Assembly: GCA_910578605.1 (NCBI GenBank)
Contig: CAJTQG010000003.1
Location: forward strand, 65,446-129,445
Reading direction: 5' to 3'
Source: an uncultured Lachnospiraceae bacterium
GTDB lineage: Bacteria > Bacillota > Clostridia > Lachnospirales > Lachnospiraceae
Length of the DNA stretch: 64,000 nt
A program made the position numbers and the translations under genes. Every line of letters begins with the position of its first letter. Position 1 is the first letter of the stretch. The notes beneath the pieces are model-generated. The model made no database searches, was not told where the DNA came from, and saw only the letters and a program-made list of their open reading frames with translations. This document shows, in pieces, positions 49,802-59,258 of this stretch.

Positions 49802-50687
49802 AAAAAGCAGAAAGCTTAAGTGGATGCATGAGACTAGCAAAATACTTTGTATGCTCTTACTTGTTGTTACTGCTTTTTTTGCATGTAAAATACAAGTACA
49901 GGCAACATCTATTGGGGATCTTGCAACAAGTCAGGGCAACGATATAGCGGATGCCTCAGGTACATCACCAGATGGCGGTACAGATAGAGATGCAGTAAAT
50001 GATAATTTAGGTATATCGATTACAGGAACAGACGATATAGGAAGCTTGACAGGAGCACTGCAGATTGTGCTTGTACTGACAGTGTTATCCCTATGTCCGT
50101 CTATATTGATAATGGTAACCTCTTTTACTAGAATTTTAATTGTACTGCATTTTACTAGAGCGGCACTGCAGACACAAACCGCACCGCCTAATCAGGTTTT
50201 GGTCGGTTTGGCTCTGTTTTTAACATTTTTTATTATGTCACCAGTACTTGGTCAGGTATATACAGATGCTTATGTTCCCTTAAGCAAAAATGAAATTACA
50301 ATGCAAGAGGCGTATGATGCAGGGATTAAACCTATTCGCAGATTTATGCTGAATAATGTAAAAGATAAAGATTTGAATGCTATGTGTGAGATAGCCGGAA
50401 TTGAAAGTGTAGATACGGACAACCTGGAAGAAGAGATACCAACAATGGTATTGATTCCAAGCTTTATATTGAGTGAATTGAGAATTGCATTTTATATTGG
50501 CTTTTTAATTTATATTCCGTTTATAGTGATTGACATGGTAGTGGCTTCCGTGCTGATGTCAATGGGTATGATGATGTTGCCGCCAACTACCATTTCCATG
50601 CCTTTTAAAATTTTATTGTTTGTGCTGGCAGACGGATGGAATTTAATTATTGTGAATTTGTTAAAAACCTTTACTATTGGGCCTTAA
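49794..50687 (+). CDS. fliP: Flagellar export gate protein FliP
   Basis: A 297-residue export-gate protein with a cleavable signal peptide (residues 1 to about 36, ILCMLLLVVTAFFACKIQVQ, ATS). The family signatures are VLTVLSLCPSILIMVTSFTR, PPNQVLVGLALFLTFFIMSP and the C-terminal PPTTISMPFKILLFVLADGW. The ATG at 49794 is 6 nt after AAGGAAG and overlaps the end of fliO by 8 nt. A spacer of about 35 Asp/Gly/Thr-rich residues follows the signal peptide. FliP, FliQ and FliR form the export channel. Confidence 0.94.
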   Translation: MNKKSRKLKWMHETSKILCMLLLVVTAFFACKIQVQATSIGDLATSQGNDIADASGTSPDGGTDRDAVNDNLGISITGTDDIGSLTGALQIVLVLTVLSLCPSILIMVTSFTRILIVLHFTRAALQTQTAPPNQVLVGLALFLTFFIMSPVLGQVYTDAYVPLSKNEITMQEAYDAGIKPIRRFMLNNVKDKDLNAMCEIAGIESVDTDNLEEEIPTMVLIPSFILSELRIAFYIGFLIYIPFIVIDMVVASVLMSMGMMMLPPTTISMPFKILLFVLADGWNLIIVNLLKTFTIGP

Positions 50688-50792
50688 TACTTATATTTGT
50701 GTAGAGATAATTGGAAATTTATTATTTGTCTCATAGTTTATTGGAGAAAGTATGGTTATTGTTTTTAGATAGAAGAAAGGAGCAGAATAAAT

Positions 50793-51062
50793 ATGTCTCA
50801 GGAAATAATTTTAAATATTGCCAGTGAAGCATTATGGACAATTATAGTAACAGCAGCCCCCTTATTGTTAATTTCCTTGGCGGTAGGTTTAATTGTCAGT
50901 GTATTTCAGACAGTTACCTCTATTCAGGAGCAGACCTTAACTTTTATTCCAAAAATATTGTCTATTTTTGTTGGATTAATGATATTAGGCTCCTTTATGC
51001 TCACAAAGATGGTGGGATTTATGGAAAATCTGTGGAATAGTTTTGGAGAATATATTAGATGA
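50793..51062 (+). CDS. fliQ: Flagellar export gate protein FliQ
   Basis: An 89-residue protein with two membrane helices (about 15-37 and 50-72) and the family motif LIVSVFQTVTSIQEQTLTFI with PK after it. Length is exactly usual. AAAGGAG lies before the ATG. A 105-bp gap separates it from fliP; I see no gene and no good promoter in it. Its stop overlaps the fliR start (ATGA). Confidence 0.95.
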   Translation: MSQEIILNIASEALWTIIVTAAPLLLISLAVGLIVSVFQTVTSIQEQTLTFIPKILSIFVGLMILGSFMLTKMVGFMENLWNSFGEYIR

Positions 51063-51838
51063 TTTCTGTAGCCTTTTCTCAACAGCAAATGGAATATTTT
51101 TTACTTGTATTAGTTAGAATTTCTGCATTCTTTGTTGTTGTGCCCTTTTTTAATGATAATAACGTTCCTGTTCGCATAAAGGTTATACTGTCTGTATTTG
51201 TATCCTATCTTGTTTACTCTCTTATGCCAAAGGATGTAGTATTAGAGTATCAAAATGTGTATGAATTTGCCGCTTTGATTTTTAAGGAGAGTGCAGTAGG
51301 GCTTCTTTTAGGATACTCTGCCTTTATATGCAGCATGATTATCCAGTTTTCAGGTCGAGTTATTGATATGGAAATTGGTCTGGCTATGATGCAGATGTTT
51401 GACCCTTCCACTAGAACTCAGTCAGGTGTGACAGGTATGTTTTATCACTATATGATTATGATGTTGTTAATTGCCTCCAATATGCATATATATTTGCTAA
51501 ATGCAATTGTAGATTCTTTTCAGCTTGTTCCTATTGGACAAATGAAAATCAATCTTTCCATGTATTCCACTGTAGTGCAATTTTTGTCGGATTATTTTAT
51601 TATAGGGTTTCGTATCGTACTTCCGATTTTCGCCGTGACATTGATATTGAATTGTATCTTAGGAATTATGGCGAAGGTGTCGCCTCAGATGAATATGTTT
51701 GCTGTTGGTATGCAGTTAAAAGTATTGGCAGGTCTGTTTGTATTGTTTGTTACTGTCAGTTTGCTTCCGGTTATCAGCAGCATGATTTTTACGGAAATGA
51801 AAGAGATGGTGGCAAATATGATGAGAGGAATGACCTAA
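51059..51838 (+). CDS. fliR: Flagellar export gate protein FliR
   Basis: A 259-residue polytopic protein with about six membrane helices. The signatures LVLVRISAFFVVVPFF, VGLLLGYSAFICSMIIQFSG and FAVTLILNCILGIMAKVSPQ with MNMFAVGMQLKV are clear. It completes the FliP5-Q4-R1 gate. Its ATG overlaps the fliQ stop by 4 nt, so the two are translated together. flhB starts 1 bp after its stop. Confidence 0.94.
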   Translation: MISVAFSQQQMEYFLLVLVRISAFFVVVPFFNDNNVPVRIKVILSVFVSYLVYSLMPKDVVLEYQNVYEFAALIFKESAVGLLLGYSAFICSMIIQFSGRVIDMEIGLAMMQMFDPSTRTQSGVTGMFYHYMIMMLLIASNMHIYLLNAIVDSFQLVPIGQMKINLSMYSTVVQFLSDYFIIGFRIVLPIFAVTLILNCILGIMAKVSPQMNMFAVGMQLKVLAGLFVLFVTVSLLPVISSMIFTEMKEMVANMMRGMT

Positions 51839-51839
51839 A

Positions 51840-52967
51840 TTGGAAAAAAAGAAATTTTTGATATCTTATAATTTGCAGCTTTTTGCCAAGGATGGTCCCG
51901 GCGGTGAAAAAACAGAAGAACCTACAGCCAAAAAGATAGATGACACTAGAAAAGAAGGTCAGGTAGCCAGAAGTCAGGATTTAGGAAGTGCAGTAGTGCT
52001 GGTAAGTATGTTTGCTGTTATTCGGTCTATTATTGCGCAATATAAAAATGGTTTTATGGAAACCTTCAACTATATTTACAGTATGATTGGCTCTTTAGCC
52101 AGACCACAGACAGGAGATATATCTATACATGCTGCCAATGAGATAATCAATGAGATTTTAAAAGATATGATAGTTTTGATGCTTCCGCCTTTTGTACTAT
52201 GTTTTGTAGTAGCATTTATTGTTCAGCTGGTACAGGTAAAATGGAAAGTCAGCACCAAACCTATGAAACCTAAATTTAGCAAGTTAAATCCAATTAGCGG
52301 TTTTAAGAAAATTTTCTCAACCCAATCTCTGATGAATTTGTTTAAATCGGTCTGTTTGATTCTCATTATTGCATATGTTGTGTATGGAGCTGCTAAGGAT
52401 AAGCTGAATGCTATTTATAATTTGTATAATGTGACACTGTTAGAGGCAATTACTTACACAGGTGATCTTGTATTAGATTTAGGCTTAAGAATCAGTGTGA
52501 TTTATTTAATAGTAGGTATTGTAGATTATGTTTTTCAGAAACATAAACATCATGAAAACATTAAGATGACGAAACAGGAAGTTAAGGATGAAATGAAAAA
52601 TACAGAGGGTGATCCTCAAATTAAAGGAAAGATTCGTCAGAAAATGATGCAGGCATCTCAGAGAAGAATGATGCAGAGTGTACCTCAAGCAGATGTAGTT
52701 ATTACGAACCCTACCCATTATGCTGTGGCGCTGCAGTATGATACATCCATTGCCAGTGCACCTATAGTAGTGGCCAAAGGTGAGGACTATCTTGCGCAGA
52801 AAATTAAGGAGACAGCTAGGGAACACGACGTGGAAATTGTGGAAAATAAGCCTTTAGCCCGAATGCTATATGCAAATGTAGATGTGGGAGAACAGATTCC
52901 CGAGGAGTTGTATCAGACTGTTGCAGAGATTCTAGCATTTGTTTACAATTTAAAGGGAAAGATTTAA
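51840..52967 (+). CDS. flhB: Flagellar export switch protein FlhB
   Basis: A 375-residue protein with four membrane helices and the autocleavage site NPTH at residues 290-293 (ADVVITNPTHYAVALQY), where the substrate specificity switch occurs. The N-terminus has the usual EKTEEPTAKKIDDTRKEGQV and ARSQDL. The start is TTG at 51840, with AGAGGA about 10 nt upstream. Length is typical. The FlhB switch works with FliK, encoded earlier in the cluster. Confidence 0.95.
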   Translation: MEKKKFLISYNLQLFAKDGPGGEKTEEPTAKKIDDTRKEGQVARSQDLGSAVVLVSMFAVIRSIIAQYKNGFMETFNYIYSMIGSLARPQTGDISIHAANEIINEILKDMIVLMLPPFVLCFVVAFIVQLVQVKWKVSTKPMKPKFSKLNPISGFKKIFSTQSLMNLFKSVCLILIIAYVVYGAAKDKLNAIYNLYNVTLLEAITYTGDLVLDLGLRISVIYLIVGIVDYVFQKHKHHENIKMTKQEVKDEMKNTEGDPQIKGKIRQKMMQASQRRMMQSVPQADVVITNPTHYAVALQYDTSIASAPIVVAKGEDYLAQKIKETAREHDVEIVENKPLARMLYANVDVGEQIPEELYQTVAEILAFVYNLKGKI

Positions 52968-52998
52968 AAAAACCATTCACATATGGTGTTTTTTTTGG
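52966..52998 (+). terminator. Weak terminator-like hairpin between flhB and flhA
   Basis: An A-rich arm and CCAT pair with ATGG and a following T run of eight; one internal mismatch weakens the stem. It begins at the flhB stop. A second small stem (AGGTT 53044-53048 with AACCT 53054-53058) lies before flhA. The 128-bp gap holds no gene or good promoter. Confidence 0.4.
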
Positions 52999-53095
52999 TA
53001 TACTTAACAGGATTGTTGAAAATTGTCACTGTCATTTTTTTATAGGTTTTCATAACCTGACAGGAATAAAATAAAAAAGAAAGGAGGAATTGGAA

Positions 53096-55129
53096 ATGAA
53101 AAGAACCGATTTGGGTATAGGACTATATCTGTTAGCAGCCATAGTCTTTTTGATTATTCCAATTCCTAATTCATTATTGGATGTTTTATTATGTTTGAAT
53201 ATCTCAGTGTCGCTGATTGTATTGTTCAATGCCATGTTTTCTAAAGAGGCATTGGATATGTCAGCATTTCCAAGTATATTGCTGATGACAACCATATTTC
53301 GTATTTCCCTGAATGTGTCCTCCACCAAGTTGATTTTGGGCAGTGGAGACCCTGGAAAGGTGGTTCAGGTTTTCGGTGCTTTTGTGGGCGGAGGCGATTT
53401 GGTAATCGGCGTTATTGTGTTTATTATTTTGATTATTGTCCAATTTATGGTAATCAATAAAGGTTCTGAACGTGTAGCTGAAGTAACAGCACGTTTTACT
53501 TTGGATGCTATGCCTGGTAAACAGATGGCAATTGATGCGGATTTGAACACCGGTGCTATCAATGACGAGCAGGCAAAACAGCGAAGAGAAAAGCTCCAGC
53601 AGGAATCCGCTTTCTTTGGTTCCATGGATGGTGCGGTAAAGTATGTAAAGGGAGATGCCGCTGCCGGCTTGATTATCACTGCTGTTAACATTGTAGGTGG
53701 TATTGTAATGGGTGTTTTAAGACAGTCCATGGCAATCGGGGACGCAGTGAATAAATATACTATTTTGACAATTGGTGATGGTCTTGTAAGTCAGATTCCG
53801 TCCCTGCTTATCTCCTTGTCTACTGGTATTTTGGTGACAAAAGCCTCTAAGGAGAGCGATATGGGTGAAATGGTATTTCAGCAGTTGTTTTCCATTCCTA
53901 AGGTACTGTGGGTGACAGGCGGAACCTTGATATTTTTAGGTGTGACAACAGAACTGCCTTGGTTTGTGTTTATTCCTTTTGGAATGATTTTGATTTATTT
54001 AGGCTTTTTGCTTCGCAATACTCAATCTGTACAAGCAATAGAAGAGGAGGTAGATACGGAGGAATCAGATGCGCAGGAAATCCGCAAACCGGAAAATGTT
54101 GTTTCGCTACTGCAGGTAGATCCTATTGAACTGGAATTTGGATATGGAATTATTCCTTTGGCTGATATCAGCCAGGGGGGAGATTTGCTTGATCGTGTAG
54201 TAATGATTCGTAGACAGATAGCTCTTGATTTAGGTGCGGTTGTACCCATTATACGTTTACGAGATAATATACAGTTGAATCCAAATCAATATATTATCCG
54301 CATTAAGGGAATCCAGGTCAGTGAAGGTGAGATTTTGTTTGACCATTATATGGCAATGAATCCAGGTTTTGTGGAGGAGGAGATTACAGGTATTCCTACC
54401 TTTGAGCCGTCTTTCCATCTGCCGGCAATCTGGATTACAGAAGGACAGAGGGAGAGAGCGGAATCCTTCGGTTATACAGTGGTAGATCCGCCGTCTATTA
54501 TAGCAACCCATCTTACAGAGGTAGTGAGAAGCCATATTGCAGAGCTGCTTACACGGCAGGATGTGCAGAGTCTTATTGATAATATTAAGGAATCCAACAG
54601 TGTATTGGTGGATGAGCTTGTGCCAAAGCTGTTGGGAATTGGAGAAATACAAAAGGTATTGCAGAATCTATTGCGGGAAGGAATTTCCATACGAGATTTG
54701 CTTACTATATTTGAGACATTGGCAGATCATGCATCTGTCACTAGGGATACGGATGTTTTGACGGAATATGTAAGGCAGAGCTTAAAACGTGCCATTTCCA
54801 ACAAATATTTTCCGGCCAACGAAACAACCAATGTGGTTACATTGGATCCTAAAATCGAGCAGGATATTATGGGCTCTGTAAAACAGACAGAGCAGGGAGC
54901 TTATCTGGCATTAGACCCAGAGGAGTCACAGAAAATTATCAACTCGGTCAAGGAGGAGGTAACGAAGATGGAAAATATGGGAAAGACTCCGATTGTAATT
55001 ACATCGCCTATTGTGCGTATGTATTTTAAGAAATTAACAGAAGAGTATTTTAAGGATTTGATTGTGGTATCCTACAATGAGGTAGAAACAAATGTGGAAT
55101 TACAATCAGTAGGGATGGTGACAGTATAG
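53096..55129 (+). CDS. flhA: Flagellar export protein FlhA
   Basis: A 677-residue FHIPEP-family protein. The N-terminal 320 residues are polytopic with the conserved cytoplasmic stretch RFTLDAMPGKQMAIDADLNT and RREKLQQESAFFGSMDGAVK. The C-terminal cytoplasmic domain (about 340-677) docks chaperone-substrate pairs and forms the nonameric ring; GIIPLADISQGGDLLDRVVM and VVDPPSIIATHLTEV are typical. The ATG at 53096 is 8 nt after AAGGAGG. flhF follows at 1 bp. Confidence 0.96.
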   Translation: MKRTDLGIGLYLLAAIVFLIIPIPNSLLDVLLCLNISVSLIVLFNAMFSKEALDMSAFPSILLMTTIFRISLNVSSTKLILGSGDPGKVVQVFGAFVGGGDLVIGVIVFIILIIVQFMVINKGSERVAEVTARFTLDAMPGKQMAIDADLNTGAINDEQAKQRREKLQQESAFFGSMDGAVKYVKGDAAAGLIITAVNIVGGIVMGVLRQSMAIGDAVNKYTILTIGDGLVSQIPSLLISLSTGILVTKASKESDMGEMVFQQLFSIPKVLWVTGGTLIFLGVTTELPWFVFIPFGMILIYLGFLLRNTQSVQAIEEEVDTEESDAQEIRKPENVVSLLQVDPIELEFGYGIIPLADISQGGDLLDRVVMIRRQIALDLGAVVPIIRLRDNIQLNPNQYIIRIKGIQVSEGEILFDHYMAMNPGFVEEEITGIPTFEPSFHLPAIWITEGQRERAESFGYTVVDPPSIIATHLTEVVRSHIAELLTRQDVQSLIDNIKESNSVLVDELVPKLLGIGEIQKVLQNLLREGISIRDLLTIFETLADHASVTRDTDVLTEYVRQSLKRAISNKYFPANETTNVVTLDPKIEQDIMGSVKQTEQGAYLALDPEESQKIINSVKEEVTKMENMGKTPIVITSPIVRMYFKKLTEEYFKDLIVVSYNEVETNVELQSVGMVTV

Positions 55130-55130
55130 T

Positions 55131-56333
55131 ATGATTATAAAAAAATTCACTGCCGAGACAGAGACAGAAGCTATATTAATGGCGAAAGAGGAGATGGGAC
55201 CCCAGGCAGTTGTATTAAATATAAAAAAAATGAAACATAAAGGGCTGGCTCGATTTTTCAAGAAGGACATTGTAGAAGTGACAGCGGCGTTGGAGGAGAA
55301 TCCCCAGACGCCCCCTATTACCTCGGATGTTGTAAAAGAAATTGCGAAAATTGCCCAGGCGGAGGAGCAGGAGGAGAGTGGCTACAGGAAAGTAGAGGAG
55401 GAAGAGAAAACTACTGCTATTGAGGAAAAATTAAATAATCTGCAAAATATGTTAGAGCACCAAATGAAAAAAGACAGAAATGTTGGAAAGGAAGAGGAGA
55501 AGAAAAAGAAGGAAGAGGAAGACACCAATGTAAAGTTTATGAAGCTAGTCTATAATCAGCTGATTGAAAATGAAGTAGATGAGAAATATGCCAATCAGAT
55601 TATAGGGGAGGTGCAGAGCTCTTTAAAAAAGGAATCCAGTATGGACACAATGCTTTCCTGTATTTATCAAAAAATTATTTTGAAATTGGGGGAGCCAAAA
55701 CCAATTGTATTAAAGGAAGGAAAAAAGCAGATTGTTTTTTTTGTAGGACCTACAGGAGTAGGAAAAACTACAACTATTGCAAAGTTGGCATCGGATTTTA
55801 AATTGACTAAAAAGGCAAATATTGCTTTGATTACATCAGATACTTATCGAATAGCAGCGGTAGAACAGCTTCGCACCTATGCCAATATATTGGATGTGAA
55901 GCTTCAAGTGGTTTACACGGTGGGGGAATTGAATCAGGCGGTTATGGATTTTGCGGACTTTGATTTGATTTTAGTGGACACAGCGGGACGTTCCCATAAT
56001 AACCGTGAGCAGTGTGAGGAAATGCTGCAGCTTATTCGCCAGGCGGATGTAGAAGATTTAGGCTTTGAGAAGAATATATATGTAGTTTTGAGTGCATCTA
56101 CAAAGTATAAGGATTTGCTGAAAATTACAGATGTATATAAAGACCTTGCCAAGTATCAGTTGATTTTTACAAAGCTGGACGAGACATCCGGTCTGGGAAA
56201 TATATTGAATTTAAGATTAAAAACCCAAAGCAGTCTATCTTACATTACCGCAGGTCAGGGAGTACCAGATGACATTAGTTTGATTGAGCCTCAGAAGATG
56301 GCAAAGAGATTATTGGGAGGGGATACACAGTAA
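55131..56333 (+). CDS. flhF: Flagellar biosynthesis SRP-type GTPase FlhF
   Basis: A 400-residue SRP-family GTPase that sets flagellum position. The N-terminal B domain (MIIKKFTAETETEAILMAKE) is followed by a long charged linker (about residues 75-140) and by the NG domain: Walker A GPTGVGKTT at 206-214, SDTYRIAAVEQLRTYA, DTAGRS and TKLDE. It starts 1 bp after flhA. It works with FlhG, encoded next. The linker with KEEEKKKKEEED is more charged than usual. Confidence 0.95.
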   Translation: MIIKKFTAETETEAILMAKEEMGPQAVVLNIKKMKHKGLARFFKKDIVEVTAALEENPQTPPITSDVVKEIAKIAQAEEQEESGYRKVEEEEKTTAIEEKLNNLQNMLEHQMKKDRNVGKEEEKKKKEEEDTNVKFMKLVYNQLIENEVDEKYANQIIGEVQSSLKKESSMDTMLSCIYQKIILKLGEPKPIVLKEGKKQIVFFVGPTGVGKTTTIAKLASDFKLTKKANIALITSDTYRIAAVEQLRTYANILDVKLQVVYTVGELNQAVMDFADFDLILVDTAGRSHNNREQCEEMLQLIRQADVEDLGFEKNIYVVLSASTKYKDLLKITDVYKDLAKYQLIFTKLDETSGLGNILNLRLKTQSSLSYITAGQGVPDDISLIEPQKMAKRLLGGDTQ

Positions 56334-56372
56334 GGGGAGGGAAGACAGTAGGAAACAAAAGAAAGGAAGCTT

Positions 56373-57248
56373 ATGGATCAGGCGGAAAAATTAAGAAATA
56401 TTATAAAAATACAAAATCAGACTCGGCCCGGTCTAGCGCGTGTGATTACTGTGACAAGTGGGAAGGGCGGAGTTGGTAAATCCAGCATTGCACTGAATTT
56501 GGCAGTGGAGTTGAGAAGGATGGGGAAAGAGGTTATTATTTTTGATGCAGATTTTGGCTTGGCCAATATTGAAGTAATGTTTGGGGCAATCCCCAAATAT
56601 AATCTTGCAGATTTAATTTATAAAGGGAAAAATATTCAGGATATACTAATGGAGGGGCCTTACGGAGTAAAATTTGTGTCTGGAGGCTCAGGAATTGCCG
56701 GTCTTGTAAATCTCACAAGAGAACAGGTCAGCTTTCTTGGATATAAGCTTAGGGAATTAGAATCTATGGCAGATGTTATTATAGTAGATACAGGAGCAGG
56801 TATTTCTGACAGTGTCTTGGAATTTGTATCATTGAGCAGTGAGGTTTTGTTGATTACAACACCAGAGCCAACGTCCATTACAGATTCTTATGCTCTATTA
56901 AAAGCCTTGTCCTCTAAAGACGGATTTCGCAGAGAAAATATTGTCATAAAAATGGTTGCTAACAGAGTTTCGGGAAGAGAAGATGGGGTAAATCTATTTC
57001 GAAAATTACATATGGTGGTGGATAAATTTCTGCATGTTAATTTGGAATGGCTTGGGTATGTCCCTTTTGATGGGCATGTTTCAAAAGCTATTATGCAGCA
57101 AAAGCCAGTTACGGCAGCTTTTCCTGGTGCAGCTTCCTCAAAGGCTATACAAAATTTGGCGTACAGGTTGTCAGAACAGGATAGAGATGGGATGAGAAGA
57201 AGAGGAATTTCTCAAATTATTTGGAAATTATTTAAGGTGAAGGAATAG
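56373..57248 (+). CDS. flhG: Flagellum number regulator FlhG (MinD-like ATPase)
   Basis: A 291-residue MinD/ParA-type ATPase with the deviant Walker A GKGGVGKSS starting at residue 31 and the switch region DADFGLANIEVMFG and VIIVDTGAGIS. A FlhF-activating N-terminal helix with DQAEKLRNIIKIQNQ is present. In other bacteria FlhG stimulates FlhF GTPase and limits flagellum number; in Bacillus it also binds FliM/FliY. The C-terminus is basic and amphipathic, likely a membrane-targeting helix. AAAGGAAG is before the ATG. Confidence 0.94.
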   Translation: MDQAEKLRNIIKIQNQTRPGLARVITVTSGKGGVGKSSIALNLAVELRRMGKEVIIFDADFGLANIEVMFGAIPKYNLADLIYKGKNIQDILMEGPYGVKFVSGGSGIAGLVNLTREQVSFLGYKLRELESMADVIIVDTGAGISDSVLEFVSLSSEVLLITTPEPTSITDSYALLKALSSKDGFRRENIVIKMVANRVSGREDGVNLFRKLHMVVDKFLHVNLEWLGYVPFDGHVSKAIMQQKPVTAAFPGAASSKAIQNLAYRLSEQDRDGMRRRGISQIIWKLFKVKE

Positions 57249-57306
57249 AATAAAAGATGAGAACTATGGGGAAAGAAGGAATAATCAGTCAGTCAGGAGG
57301 TATGGA

Positions 57307-58020
57307 ATGTTATCAAGTATTTTAAAGGTGGGGGATAAAATTGAATTGGAAAAGATAGGACCCACTTCTTTTTCAATGGATTCCGCTCAGAAAATTATAT
57401 TGGTAAGTCAAATTTATGATATTTTGGATGATGAGACAATGTCGATTGCTATGCCTATTGTGGAGGGAAGGGTGATTCCCTTAAGCGTAGGCTCCAGATA
57501 TGGAGCTTGTTTTTATGCAAGCAAAGGGCTTTATCAGACTAGACTGATTGTAAAAGAAAGAAAGAAACAGGAAGGCTTGTTTATTCTGATTGTGGAGGTA
57601 CAGACGGAATTAAAGAAGTTTCAAAGACGTCAATATTTTCGTTTATCCTGCACAATGGATATGCAGTATAAGATTTTATCAGAGGAAGAAGTGTCCAGTT
57701 TTCAGGATGGACAGCAAGAAATCGTGATGGATATGGGATTTCAAGACGGAGTTGCATTAGATATCAGTGGAGGGGGAATTCGTTTTACATCGGAAGAAAA
57801 ATTGGATAACGATAAAATGGTGTTGGTAAGTTTGGAAATTCCATTGGATAGGCAAAGTATTTATTTGATGATGGGTAGAGTAATTTCTAGCAATTTAATT
57901 CCCAACAAAGAAAATTTATATGAGCATCGTGTGGAGTACCAGGAGTTGGATAGGAAAATTCGTGAAAATTTAATACATTTTATATTTGAGGAAGAGCGTC
58001 GACAGAGGAAGAAGGAATAG
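57307..58020 (+). CDS. PilZ domain c-di-GMP effector (YcgR/YpfA/DgrA type)
   Basis: A 237-residue protein with an N-terminal YcgR-N-like domain (LKVGDKIELEKIG, IPLSVGSRYGACFYA) and a C-terminal PilZ domain. The c-di-GMP binding motifs are intact: RxxxR in QRRQYFR (R108 to R112) and DxSxxG (D152, S154, G157) in LDISGGGIRF. Such proteins slow the motor when c-di-GMP is high. The ATG at 57307 is 6 nt after AGGAGG. In Bacillus this gene is elsewhere; here it is inserted between flhG and cheB. Confidence 0.9.
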   Translation: MLSSILKVGDKIELEKIGPTSFSMDSAQKIILVSQIYDILDDETMSIAMPIVEGRVIPLSVGSRYGACFYASKGLYQTRLIVKERKKQEGLFILIVEVQTELKKFQRRQYFRLSCTMDMQYKILSEEEVSSFQDGQQEIVMDMGFQDGVALDISGGGIRFTSEEKLDNDKMVLVSLEIPLDRQSIYLMMGRVISSNLIPNKENLYEHRVEYQELDRKIRENLIHFIFEEERRQRKKE

Positions 58021-58037
58021 AAAGGGTGGAGAAGAAT

Positions 58038-59258
58038 ATGGCAAAAAATATTTTGATTGTTGATGATTCTGCACTTATGAGAAGGGTGATATCTGATATA
58101 ATAAATGCAGATGAGCGCTTTGAGGTTTTGGAAACTGCCAGTAATGGTCAGGAGGGCTTAGATAAAATAATAGCAAATCCTCGCAAGTATGATGCTGTAG
58201 TGTTAGATATCAACATGCCTAAATTAAATGGTCTAGAAGTGCTAGAACAGTTACAGAAGAATCATATTCGCATAAAGGTGATTGTGGTGAGTACCGTTGC
58301 TAAGGAAGGAGCAAAGGAGACAATCATAGCATTGGAGCGGGGAGCTTTTGATTTTGTGACAAAACCAGATAATCTGATGCAAGTTCGCGGTGCGGATTTC
58401 AAGCAAGGTCTTATGAGCGTTCTGAGTGTAGCTACTGGAGTGGAAGATGCAGCATTCGGTCAGTCCGTATTAGGAGGCAGACTGCCCGGGGGAAGAAATG
58501 ATAAATTAGAAGAACAAAAGAAGAGAACTAGTGGAAGTGAAGGTTTACATACTACATCTAACAGAACCTCCATTAACCAGTCTGGTTCCTCCCCAAGGGC
58601 GTTTGAGATATATGGACATAGAGAGAACTTTAAACCTCATAAAAGATTTATGGGTAAGAAGGATGGTAAAAAGAAATTGATCGCATTGGCATCCTCTACT
58701 GGGGGACCTAAATCCCTTCAGAGTGTAATTCCAAGGCTTCCTGCTAACATTGATGCACCTGTGTTGATTGTACAACATATGCCAAAAGGATTTACAAAAT
58801 CATTGGCTATTCGCTTGGATGAGATGAGCAAGGTGCATGTGAAGGAAGCAGAGGATGGAGAACTATTAAAGAAGGGTTGGGTTTATGTTGCACCAGGTGG
58901 AAAACAGCTGAAAATTTTAAAATCTGGTCAGGAGAGCAAGATTTGTCTCACAGATGATCCACCTATTGGCGGTTTAAGACCATGTGCCAATATTATGTAT
59001 GAATCGTTAATCGGTTCAAGTTATGATGAAATAACATGTGTTGTTCTTACGGGAATGGGTGCAGACGGAACCAATGGTATTGGTAGCCTAGGTGAAAATG
59101 CAAATATTTATGTAGTTGCCCAAGATGAAGAGACAAGTGTTGTTTATGGAATGCCGAAAGCAGTTGCCGTTGCCGGTCTAGTGGATGAGGTGAAGCCTTT
59201 AGATAAAGTAGCGGACGCAATTATTAAGAACGTGGGGGTGCTAAACGATGGACGTTAG
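58038..59258 (+). CDS. cheB: Chemotaxis methylesterase/deamidase CheB
   Basis: A 406-residue CheB with an N-terminal receiver (phosphorylation site D57 in AVVLDINMPKLNG) and a C-terminal methylesterase. The catalytic serine S220 is in ALASSTGGPKSL, the His in VQHMPKGFTKS and the Asp in LTGMGADGTNG. The linker between domains (about 145-205) is unusually long and basic. The ATG at 58038 follows GGGTGGAG; a GTG at 58026 overlaps that site. The 3' end overlaps cheA by 11 nt. cheR is not in the window. Confidence 0.95.
   Translation: MAKNILIVDDSALMRRVISDIINADERFEVLETASNGQEGLDKIIANPRKYDAVVLDINMPKLNGLEVLEQLQKNHIRIKVIVVSTVAKEGAKETIIALERGAFDFVTKPDNLMQVRGADFKQGLMSVLSVATGVEDAAFGQSVLGGRLPGGRNDKLEEQKKRTSGSEGLHTTSNRTSINQSGSSPRAFEIYGHRENFKPHKRFMGKKDGKKKLIALASSTGGPKSLQSVIPRLPANIDAPVLIVQHMPKGFTKSLAIRLDEMSKVHVKEAEDGELLKKGWVYVAPGGKQLKILKSGQESKICLTDDPPIGGLRPCANIMYESLIGSSYDEITCVVLTGMGADGTNGIGSLGENANIYVVAQDEETSVVYGMPKAVAVAGLVDEVKPLDKVADAIIKNVGVLNDGR

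Noticed and set aside
53023..53028. TTGTCA before flhA as a -35
   Set aside because: The sequence at 16-18 bp downstream is not -10-like; TATAGG is only 12 bp away.
52978..53040. A 20-codon hydrophobic frame between flhB and flhA
   Set aside because: No ribosome binding site; the T-rich terminator-like stretch makes Phe/Leu codons by chance.
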